Shown in pieces: positions 6,892 to 13,401 of a stretch of 15,925 nucleotides of DNA. Made by a program: the position numbers and the translations under genes. The stretch's first letter is position 1; each line of letters begins with the position of its first letter. This DNA is from Chlamydiota bacterium (GTDB lineage: Bacteria > Chlamydiota > Chlamydiia > Chlamydiales > Rhabdochlamydiaceae), in the NCBI GenBank assembly GCA_023265495.1, contig JAHFTP010000014.1:1-15925 (forward strand), read 5' to 3'. Under the pieces are notes generated by a model. It ran no database searches. It saw only the letters and a program-made list of their open reading frames with translations, and was not told the origin of the DNA.

Positions 6892-8895
6892 CTATAGCAT
6901 CTCTTTAAATTGTGTTTCTGTAAGGAGCGGAACACGCAGCTTTTTTGCTTTATCTAGTTTCGAGCCGGCCTCCTCCCCTACTAGCACGTAGTCCGTCTGA
7001 GCGCTGACAGAGCCGGATACCTTGCCTCCTCTTTCCTTAATGAGTTCCGTGGCGTCAGAGCGAGATAACGACTCTAACGCCCCTGTAAGAACAAAGGTTT
7101 TTCCATAAAAAAGATGATCCGTGTTAGTCACTTTTTTAGGAGACTGCGGCTTCACTCCCAAGTGCAAAAGAGACTCTATCTCTTCTTTATTGCTAGCGTC
7201 TGCAAAGAATTCGACAACAGCATCGGCTACTTTCCCCCCTACTCCATCAATTTCTAAAAGCTCCTCTTGGCTCATCTGAGAAAGCCTTTGTATGTCTCCA
7301 GCTTGCTGAGCTAGCAGGTCTGCTGTCCCCTCCCCTACGTATTTTATCCCCAAAGCAAAAATAAACCTGGCAAGAGTTGGATGACGAGATGCGTCGATGC
7401 TATCTAAGAGGTTGCGTACCGATTTTTCTTTAAACCCTTCGAGCTCAAATAGCTGTTTTTCTGTCAGGCGATAGATGTCTGAGAGGCTTTTTACAAACCC
7501 TTTTCTCACAAGTTGTTCGACTACCTTTTCTCCCATATGCCCAATATCCATTGCATCTTTGCTTGCAAAGTAAATGATTTTTCGTAAATTTTGCTCAGGA
7601 CATTTTTTGGTATTGGAACATCGTACAGCTACTTCTCCCTCCTGATGAAGCACATGCGATCCACAGCTAGGGCAAGAGTGGGGCATCTTCCATGGAGAAG
7701 AATCTCGGAGACGTTTGCTTACATCTACTTCCACCACTTTGGGGATAACATCTCCCCCTTTTTCAATAATGACTACATCCCCAACACGAACACCTTTTCT
7801 TGCTACTTCTTCTTGGTTATGGAGCGTAGCACGGGAAATCGTACTTCCTGCAAGTAAAACAGGCTCGAGTTCTGCAACGGGAGTTAACACACCCGTCCTT
7901 CCCACCTGCACAGTGATGTCCAAGATCTTTGTCCTAGCTTGCTCTGGAGCAAATTTATAGGCTACAGCCCACCTGGGAGATTTCCCCGTTGTTCCGAGCT
8001 CATCTTGTAATTTGAGCTGATCTACTTTCACAACTACCCCATCGATGTCATAGGGAAGCTCATGTCTTTTCTTTTCTATGGCGCGAGCAAACTGTAAAAT
8101 CTCCTCCCCATTCTTGCACAGGGCTCTGTGGTCGTGATCAAAGACGGGAAGACCTAAGACTTCAAGAACATGATGACACTCATATTGAGAATGCAATGAC
8201 ATTGAGGTCTCTGCCACTCCATAAAAAACGATAGAAAGGTTTCTCAAAAACACCTCTTTGGGGTCGAGCAGCTTAAGTGATCCTGCCGTTGCGTTGCGTG
8301 GGTTGGCCCAAAGATCCTCCCCCATTTCTTCTTTTCTCTGATTTTGCTCTTGAAACACCTGCCGAGTCATATACACTTCACCACGCACTTCGAGTATGTC
8401 CGGAATATTTCCCCCCGTAAGCTGTAAAGGAAGAGACCGGATCGTTTTCACATTCGCCGTGACATCATCCCCTTTTTTTCCATCTCCACGCGTTATGGCC
8501 CTGCTAAACACCCCCTTTTCATAGCGTACAGTAACGGCCACGCCATCCATTTTCAGCTCGGCACAGAAAGTGACGTGAGTCACTCCCAACCACTTATGCA
8601 CCCGCTTTACAAAGTCTTCGATCTCTTCTTGCGAATAGGTGTTGGCTAGGGAAAGCATAGGGACTTTGTGCGTCACCTGCTTAAATCCCGTTGTTAAGGC
8701 ATCGCCCACCCTCTGTGTAGGGGACGTAGCTTGGACCCAGTCGGGGTGGAGACGTTCTATCTCTTCTACCTGCTTGAGGAGAAGATCATAAGCATAGTCC
8801 GTGATTTTTGGGGTGGCTTCTACGTAGTAGAGTCTGTCGTGCTCTCGAATTTCTTCGATAAGAGCCTCATAATCTCTATAAGTTACATTTTTCAA
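6892..8895 (-). CDS. ligA: NAD-dependent DNA ligase
   Basis: Seals nicks in duplex DNA using NAD in replication and repair. All domains are present: Ia (residues 1-70, HDRLYYVEATPKITDYAYD, which binds NMN), the adenylation domain with active-site Lys115 in AELKMDG, an OB fold around 320-400, a four-Cys zinc finger (C408, C411, C426, C432), helix-hairpin-helix repeats (about 440-585) and a BRCT domain (about 592-667). The length of 667 is typical and Lys115 matches the E. coli numbering. The start codon is TTG at 8893-8895, read from GAGGTG a few bases upstream, inside the end of glgB; the stop of glgB and this start share TTGA. Translation is thus probably coupled to glgB. No alternative start lies nearby. 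Confidence 0.97.
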   Translation of the reverse strand: MKNVTYRDYEALIEEIREHDRLYYVEATPKITDYAYDLLLKQVEEIERLHPDWVQATSPTQRVGDALTTGFKQVTHKVPMLSLANTYSQEEIEDFVKRVHKWLGVTHVTFCAELKMDGVAVTVRYEKGVFSRAITRGDGKKGDDVTANVKTIRSLPLQLTGGNIPDILEVRGEVYMTRQVFQEQNQRKEEMGEDLWANPRNATAGSLKLLDPKEVFLRNLSIVFYGVAETSMSLHSQYECHHVLEVLGLPVFDHDHRALCKNGEEILQFARAIEKKRHELPYDIDGVVVKVDQLKLQDELGTTGKSPRWAVAYKFAPEQARTKILDITVQVGRTGVLTPVAELEPVLLAGSTISRATLHNQEEVARKGVRVGDVVIIEKGGDVIPKVVEVDVSKRLRDSSPWKMPHSCPSCGSHVLHQEGEVAVRCSNTKKCPEQNLRKIIYFASKDAMDIGHMGEKVVEQLVRKGFVKSLSDIYRLTEKQLFELEGFKEKSVRNLLDSIDASRHPTLARFIFALGIKYVGEGTADLLAQQAGDIQRLSQMSQEELLEIDGVGGKVADAVVEFFADASNKEEIESLLHLGVKPQSPKKVTNTDHLFYGKTFVLTGALESLSRSDATELIKERGGKVSGSVSAQTDYVLVGEEAGSKLDKAKKLRVPLLTETQFKEML

Positions 8896-11033
8896 AACTG
8901 CACCTCAAATATCATGGTGGCAAGAGGAGATAGCTGCGTGGCAAATCCAGGCACCCTTCCTTCCGGATCTTTATGTATGTGGACGCCACGGCCTACTTTA
9001 CCGGAACCCCCATATTCCTCTCTATCTGTATTGAATACTTCTTTCACCTCCACGACATTCTTTAGGGGAATAAAATACTCGGAGAAATAGGAAGGAGTGA
9101 AGTTGTGTACACAGGCAAGACACCTTCCCTCTGCCTTGCGCAAATAGCTGATCACCCCATTTTTACGGTCGGAGAAATCGATCCATTCAAAGCCGCTATC
9201 GTCAAAATCTCTTTGCCAAAGAGGTTCCTGCCCTTGATAAAAGTGGTTGATCTCACGGATCATCGTCTGCAGGGCCTTGTGCCTATCGTAGGCGAGAAGA
9301 TACCAGGGCAGCTCTTCTTTACAAGACCACTCCTGCCAGGAGCCTATCTCCCCCCCCATAAAGAGGAGCTTCTTACCAGGCTGACACATCATGTAGCTGT
9401 ATAAGAGACGCATACCTGCAAACTTTTGCCAGTCATCTCCTGGCATCTTGGAGAGAAGGCTTGCCTTCCCATGGACTACTTCATCGTGGGAGAGTACTAA
9501 GATAAACTTTTCAGAAAAAGCATAGATAAGGCCAAATGTGAGCTTATCATGATGATAATGTCTAAACAAAGGGTCCGTCTTAAAATAGCTGAGCGTGTCG
9601 TTCATCCATCCCATATTCCATTTCATGTCAAAGCCAAGCCCTCCTCCCTCTAAAGGATGCGTCACTCCGGTAAAAGACGTAGACTCCTCAGCAAAGACTA
9701 ATGCTTGGGGAAATTTCTCATGGACAACGGAATTCAAGTGTTTGATAAATTCTATCGCCTCTAGATTTTCTCTTCCTCCATGAGGGTTGGGGATCCACTC
9801 GCCCTCTTCCCTTCCATAGTCTAGATAAAGCATGGAGGCGACGGCATCTACCCTCAGGCCGTCCACATGCATTTTATCTAGCCAGAAAAGGGCGCTCGCA
9901 AGCAGGAAGTTACTCACCTCAAATCTGCCGTAGTTAAAAATACAAGTATTCCAATGAGGATGAAATCCCTTCCTGGAGTCTGCATGTTCATAGAGACTTG
10001 TCCCATCGAATTGCGCTAAGGAAAAATCATCGGTGGGGAAGTGGGCGGCTACCCAGTCTAAGATGACCCCAATATTTTTTTGATGCAAGTGGTCGACAAA
10101 GTATTGAAAATCGGCCGGCGTCCCAAAACGACTGGTAACGGCATAAAACCCTGTAACCTGATAGCCCCAGGACTCATCGAGAGGATGCTCTGCAATGGGC
10201 ATGAGCTCCACATGGGTAAAGCCCATCTCCGAGCAGTAGTCTGCTAAGGCATGGGCGATCTCCCTATAGTTTAGGAAGGCGCCGTTATCTCTTTTCCAAG
10301 AGCCTAAGTGCACCTCGTAGATATTTAGGGGCTCATGCAAAGTCCTTGCCCTCCGGCCCGCATCCTTCCATTCATAAGCATCCACATCAAAGGTAATAGA
10401 AGCGGTATTAGGCCTCAGCTCGCTATAGAGTGCGTAGGGATCTGCCTTAGCCTTCACAAAACCGTTGCAGGTCTCGATCTCAAACTTATACCGCTCGCCC
10501 GAATTTAATCCCGGAATAAAAATCTCCCAAATACCCCCACCTATACTTCTCAATGGGTTGATGAGTCCATCCCAATGGTTAAAATCTCCAACGAGAGAAA
10601 CCCGGCCGGCAGAAGGCGCCCATAGAGCAAACTTACATCCTCTCACCCCCTGATGCTCACATACTCTGCCACCCATCATTTCATAGAGCTTATAGTGCAC
10701 TCCCCTTGAAAAGAGGTGGAGATCGAACTCTCCGATTGTCTTGCTAAAACCATAGGGGTCATGTGCGATCATTCCGCTACTGTGATAGATTCTATAGTCT
10801 TGATTTGTGGTGTGGGCAGGGACACGATACGAAAAAAGGCCGGAAGGATCTTCCCTCTCCGCCTCCACTACTTTGCCAAACACCTCCAAGTAGATCTGAG
10901 CGGCTCCTGGCCTCCACAGACGTATGACCTTGGTATATTCATCCACAGGATGAATCCCCAAGATACTATGAGGATCATGTCGATAGTCATTCCCTCGTTT
11001 CTTACCGGCTATATTGGAACTCGTATTTGTCAT
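8892..11033 (-). CDS. glgB: 1,4-alpha-glucan branching enzyme (GH13)
   Basis: Introduces alpha-1,6 branches into glycogen in the cytoplasm. The order is an N-terminal beta module, a CBM48 module (about 130-215, with WAPSAGRVSLVGDFNHWDG), the GH13 barrel (about 235-580) and a C-terminal beta domain. Catalytic residues are D396 (DGLRVDAVASM), E449 (FAEEST) and D517 (LSHDEVVHGK), each exactly nine less than D405, E458 and D526 of E. coli. The region-I block reads DWVAAHFPTD, with Ala where most have Pro. The late GGSGK segment and overall sequence resemble chlamydial GlgB as I remember it. ATG start at 11033; ribosome site weak (AAAGG about 13 bases upstream). It is first in an operon with ligA. 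No other glycogen genes are in the window. Confidence 0.97.
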   Translation of the reverse strand: MTNTSSNIAGKKRGNDYRHDPHSILGIHPVDEYTKVIRLWRPGAAQIYLEVFGKVVEAEREDPSGLFSYRVPAHTTNQDYRIYHSSGMIAHDPYGFSKTIGEFDLHLFSRGVHYKLYEMMGGRVCEHQGVRGCKFALWAPSAGRVSLVGDFNHWDGLINPLRSIGGGIWEIFIPGLNSGERYKFEIETCNGFVKAKADPYALYSELRPNTASITFDVDAYEWKDAGRRARTLHEPLNIYEVHLGSWKRDNGAFLNYREIAHALADYCSEMGFTHVELMPIAEHPLDESWGYQVTGFYAVTSRFGTPADFQYFVDHLHQKNIGVILDWVAAHFPTDDFSLAQFDGTSLYEHADSRKGFHPHWNTCIFNYGRFEVSNFLLASALFWLDKMHVDGLRVDAVASMLYLDYGREEGEWIPNPHGGRENLEAIEFIKHLNSVVHEKFPQALVFAEESTSFTGVTHPLEGGGLGFDMKWNMGWMNDTLSYFKTDPLFRHYHHDKLTFGLIYAFSEKFILVLSHDEVVHGKASLLSKMPGDDWQKFAGMRLLYSYMMCQPGKKLLFMGGEIGSWQEWSCKEELPWYLLAYDRHKALQTMIREINHFYQGQEPLWQRDFDDSGFEWIDFSDRKNGVISYLRKAEGRCLACVHNFTPSYFSEYFIPLKNVVEVKEVFNTDREEYGGSGKVGRGVHIHKDPEGRVPGFATQLSPLATMIFEVQF

Positions 11034-11052
11034 AAAGGGCCCGCCTTTCTTG

Positions 11053-11091
11053 ATACAATGTTGTATACGACATAAGGAGAAAAAATTGCAA
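11053..11091 (-). promoter_or_regulatory. Probable promoter and palindrome upstream of glgB
   Basis: On the minus strand TTGCAA (11086-11091), an 18-base spacer and TATACA (11062-11067) form a plausible sigma70-type promoter, about 22 bases of leader before the glgB ATG. Overlapping the -10 and start site is a perfect inverted repeat ATACAA-TG-TTGTAT (11053-11066), which could be an operator. Confidence 0.45.
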
Positions 11092-11409
11092 AGAAAGTTC
11101 CATTTTTTTATGCATCAGAAAAACACAGTAAGCTTTAGAAAGGCTCAGCCTTTCGCACACGCTCCCCCGATGGCCTTTAGCTGCATTGGAAAGAGCAAAA
11201 ATAAAATCATCTCTGGTCCGTAAAGACCTCCACAACACACCCGTCGGCATTATCTTCCTTCCAACTTACATGTCTGTTATATCCGCTTGGAGGATGAGAA
11301 ACTTTGGTAGACAAGGGGAGCGGAGCGGGAGACATCTCCAAGACACACCTGCATTACTCCCTCCTTTCACTGAATGTATATAAGTACAATTTTTCCATTC
11401 AAAAAAACC
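11092..11409. other. Gene-poor spacer between glgB and the antitoxin-like gene
   Basis: With the glgB promoter removed, this stretch of just over 300 bases holds no ORF I can support on either strand; the open frames that cross it have no family resemblance and unlikely composition. It has a short perfect hairpin at 11138-11154 (8-bp stem, one-base loop, no T-run, so not a terminator). The right part is AT-rich and must hold the promoter of the next gene; TATATA near 11376-11384 is a weak -10 candidate. The position is where a toxin gene would be expected upstream of an HI1420-like antitoxin, but none is readable. Confidence 0.5.
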
Positions 11410-11491
11410 ATGTTAAATAAAACCCAGAAAACTGAAGACAAAAAAAGGGATTACCCCCTTTGACTCATCCTCAATATTAAAAAATGAGAAG
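11410..11491 (+). other. Upstream part of the antitoxin-like reading frame, with an out-of-frame ATG and an A7 run
   Basis: The frame of the following gene stays open upstream to a stop at 11414-11416. The translation just before the TTG, including ITPFDSSSILKNEK, matches the FDAAxYL-type N-terminus of the HI1420 antitoxin family. No ATG lies in that frame. The nearest ATG (11410) is in another frame and leads through MLNKTQKTEDKK to a stop at 11461-11463. Removing one A from the A7 run at 11440-11446 would join it to the conserved frame. Either a frameshift has occurred, slippage is used, or a rare start codon (CTG 11432, ATT 11450) serves. Confidence 0.6.
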
Positions 11492-11704
11492 TTGATTGTT
11501 CAAGCTATTTTTGAGAGTTTTAAAGAAAATGACCCTGATAGCGTTATTGAAATTTTAGATGCACATTTAAGAACAGTGAACAAAAGTGAGTTTGCAGAGA
11601 GAACGGGAATTGCTCGCTCTACTCTCTACGAAATGCTCAATGGGAAAAGGAATCCGACACTGCGCGTATTTGTGCAATGCATCCATGAAATTCTTTCCCA
11701 TTGA
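11492..11704 (+). CDS. HI1420-like antitoxin / small HTH regulator (start uncertain, possibly truncated)
   Basis: Resembles the 'probable addiction module antidote protein' family (HI1420/TIGR02684), small DNA-binding antitoxins paired with RelE/HigB-like HI1419 toxins. The visible 70 residues have the family pattern IVQAIFESFKENDPDSVIEIL followed by a helix-turn-helix at about 31-65 (SEFAERTGIARSTLYEML, then GKRNPTLRVFVQCI). The TTG at 11492 is the first start codon of an annotated kind in this frame, but it lies inside the family domain and has no proper ribosome site; the gene very probably began further upstream. No toxin gene is found on either side, so it is an orphan. It may still act as a regulator of the downstream MazG fusion gene 52 bases away. 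Family assignment is fairly good; functionality is uncertain. Confidence 0.7.
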   Translation: MIVQAIFESFKENDPDSVIEILDAHLRTVNKSEFAERTGIARSTLYEMLNGKRNPTLRVFVQCIHEILSH

Positions 11705-11756
11705 CTTAAAGAAAAAGTAGCGAGCAAACTCACAACTTTAAGCCGGAGGAACTCAC

Positions 11757-12473
11757 ATGCTCGTCTACCTAGCAAGTCCTTATTCTCATCCCGATCCTAA
11801 AATCAAGGAAAAACGCCTTAGTCTAGTGAACCGCATTGCTTGCAGTCTCATGCAGGGAGGAACTCATGTCTATTCTCCCCTCACCCATAACATCCCCCTG
11901 ATACGTTTAGGAATTCCGGGGACCTGGACCGCATGGAAAAAATATGATCTTTCCATGCTCAGCCGGTGCGACCGATTGGTCGTACTCATGCTCCCCGGAT
12001 GGGAAGAGTCTGTCGGCGTCGCTGACGAAATACACCACGCCAAAGAACATCATATTCCCATTGAATATAAGGATATCGATGAGAGTCAATATGCTCCCGA
12101 AGTTTCTTCTCCTCACAGCGCTCTTGTAGAGCGTATGCTCTCTTTTTATAAGGAAAGGGAATGGGAGCAGTTTCATTCCCCTAAAAACATCGCCATGAAC
12201 CTCGGAGTAGAAGTGGGAGAGCTCATGGAGCATTTTAGATGGCTCACCGAAGAGCAAAGCTTCGTACAAGAAAAGCTGGCCCTTAGTGAAATCCGAGATG
12301 AGATCGGAGACGTTTTCATCGTGCTCTTGCATCTATCCCATTTACTAGGCATCGATCCAATAGAGGCCGCCCACGACAAACTCACAAAAGCTGCAGACAA
12401 ATACCCCGTAGAGAAATGCAAAGGCCTCTGCCTAAAATATACAGCTTATACTGAGCCGGAAAACAATGATTAG
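11757..12473 (+). CDS. DUF1937-MazG fusion protein, putative nucleotide-processing enzyme
   Basis: Two domains in one chain. Residues 1-105 match DUF1937 (YLASPYSHPDP at 4-14; PGWEESVGVADEI at 80-92, a SxGxxxE motif), a fold related to nucleoside 2-deoxyribosyltransferases and to Pseudomonas PA1492. Residues about 125-230 are a MazG-like pyrophosphohydrolase of the RS21-C6/dCTPase type. The metal-binding ExxE is at 152-155 (EVGE), ExxD at 182-185 (EIGD), and the end KYPVEKCKG plus KYT is typical. Known MazG enzymes cut NTP or dNTP to monophosphate; the first domain could then act on the base-sugar bond, but that is inference. Strong ribosome site GGAGG seven bases before ATG. The stop overlaps the next start by 8 bases. 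A role in cleansing or depleting nucleotides is possible. Confidence 0.88.
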   Translation: MLVYLASPYSHPDPKIKEKRLSLVNRIACSLMQGGTHVYSPLTHNIPLIRLGIPGTWTAWKKYDLSMLSRCDRLVVLMLPGWEESVGVADEIHHAKEHHIPIEYKDIDESQYAPEVSSPHSALVERMLSFYKEREWEQFHSPKNIAMNLGVEVGELMEHFRWLTEEQSFVQEKLALSEIRDEIGDVFIVLLHLSHLLGIDPIEAAHDKLTKAADKYPVEKCKGLCLKYTAYTEPENND

Positions 12474-12864
12474 TAAGGAAAAGCAAGAAGATCTTGTAAG
12501 AAGGATGGAGTCTTTGGAGATTCGAGAGGACGACCTCATAGAAAAATTCATCCTAGGGTCAGGTAGAGGAGGACAAAAAATCAACAAGACCTCTTCCTGT
12601 GTATATATAAAACACATACCGTCAGGCATGGAAATCAAATGCCAAAGGGACCGATCAAGAGAAATGAACCGCTACTACGCCAGGAAAGAGCTCTGCGACC
12701 GCATCGAAGAAAAAAAGAAAGGGATCCTCTCTGCCAAAGTGCAGGCAAGAGAGAAGATCCGAAGACAAAAACGCAGAAGGACAAGGCGCTCTCAGCAGAA
12801 GATCTTAGAAGAGAAAAAGGCGCATTCAGAAAAAAAGACTTTCAGAAAGCCTCCTTCCGAGTAG
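12466..12864 (+). CDS. Release-factor-like ribosome-rescue protein with GGQ motif
   Basis: A 132-residue protein with the catalytic GGQ at 35-37 in GSGRGGQKINKTSS, the hallmark of class-I release factors that hydrolyse peptidyl-tRNA. The codon-recognition domain of RF1 and RF2 is missing, so it should act on stalled ribosomes rather than at stop codons. A long, very basic C-terminal tail follows (REKIRRQKRRRTRRSQQK, then KKTFRKPP), similar in kind to ArfB/ICT1 and especially to the mitochondrial MTRFR (C12orf65) type, whose bacterial relatives keep such a tail to enter the mRNA channel or bind the subunit interface. Its start ATG (12466) overlaps the end of the DUF1937-MazG gene by 8 bases, implying coupled translation. 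Its last codons lie in a direct repeat also found 518 bases on. Confidence 0.9.
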   Translation: MISKEKQEDLVRRMESLEIREDDLIEKFILGSGRGGQKINKTSSCVYIKHIPSGMEIKCQRDRSREMNRYYARKELCDRIEEKKKGILSAKVQAREKIRRQKRRRTRRSQQKILEEKKAHSEKKTFRKPPSE

Positions 12865-12884
12865 ACTCGCTTTTGAAACCGATC
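12831..12884 (+). repeat. Left copy of imperfect direct repeat flanking the rhuM remnant
   Basis: About 47 of 54 positions match the copy at 13349-13401 (six substitutions, one single-base gap). It contains the last codons of the release-factor gene (KKTFRKPPSE and stop). On the minus strand it also encodes DRFQK, the C-terminal residues of the gene ending at 13384, with different synonymous codons and no stop. Confidence 0.85.
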
Positions 12885-12975
12885 TAGTCATTTTTCAGAT
12901 CTTTGTGAAGGTAGAAATTTTTTCTACTTACAGCTATGCTAATCGCTTAATCGAAATAGTTGCTCAAAGGAAAAG

Positions 12976-13308
12976 ATGGACAAGATCCCTACAGACAGTT
13001 CCCTGTTGCTTTATCAGACAGAGAATGGTCAAACCAAAATCGAAGTACGTCTGCAAGATGAGACCGTTTGGTTGAGCCAGGCACAACTGTGTGAGCTATT
13101 TGATAAGGACAAGCGAACAATCTCTGAACACATACAGAACATTTTCAAAGAGGGGGAACTATTTGAAGAATCAGTTATCCGGAAATTCCGGACAACTGCC
13201 TCCGACGGCAAAAATTATCAGGTAAACTACTACAACCTGGACGTAATCATTTCAGTGGGATATAGGGTCAGCTCACACAGAGGCACCCAATTCTGTATCT
13301 GGAAATGA
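12976..13308 (+). pseudogene. rhuM: Truncated RhuM-family gene
   Basis: The N-terminal third of a RhuM-type protein (virulence RhuM family, about 330-350 residues when complete; also related to phage and accessory-island proteins with Fic- or restriction-linked neighbours). The 110 residues match from MDKIPTDSSLLLYQTENG through the HTH-like VWLSQAQLCELFDKDKRTISEHI to NYYNLDVIISVGYRVSSHRGTQF, a stretch I recall as conserved. The frame ends with CIWK and a stop where complete proteins continue as RIWAT and then about 220 more residues. No continuation is seen in the next 75 bases in any frame, so the rest is deleted. Start ATG at 12976 follows AAAGGA. The fragment lies between the two direct repeats, so it arrived with, or is left from, an inserted element. 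Biochemical function of RhuM is unknown. Confidence 0.85.
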
Positions 13309-13348
13309 ATCGCTAGCAAGCCAGAATGGATCTATATGAGCATAAGGG

Positions 13349-13401
13349 AAAAAAGACTTTCAGAAAGCCCCCTTTCGAGTAGGCTACTTCTGGAACCGAT
13401 C
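13349..13401 (+). repeat. Right copy of imperfect direct repeat flanking the rhuM remnant
   Basis: Carries a second, detached copy of the release-factor C-terminal codons (KKTFRKPPFE and stop at 13380-13382). One base further is the stop (13384-13386 read on the minus strand) and the DRFQK codons of the convergent gene. This copy therefore looks like the original convergent junction. Confidence 0.85.

Noticed and set aside
7591..7960. Plus-strand open frames opposite ligA
   Set aside because: Antisense shadows of the ligase; no family resemblance.
11138..11154. Hairpin considered as a terminator
   Set aside because: An 8-bp stem with a one-base loop, but no T-run on either strand and no gene ending beside it.
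11002..11250. Minus-strand open frame upstream of glgB, and plus-strand frames at 11014-11383
   Set aside because: No recognisable domain and poor composition; they cross the predicted glgB promoter and hairpin.
11270..11340. Possible remnant of an HI1419-like toxin (RMRNFGRQGERSG in one frame)
   Set aside because: Only a short, weak resemblance to the RxxxGNFG region of these toxins; too little to call a gene or pseudogene.
12911..12927. AT-rich inverted repeat considered as terminator of the release-factor operon
   Set aside because: The stem is AT-rich and lacks a T-run beyond it; it lies within the inserted segment.
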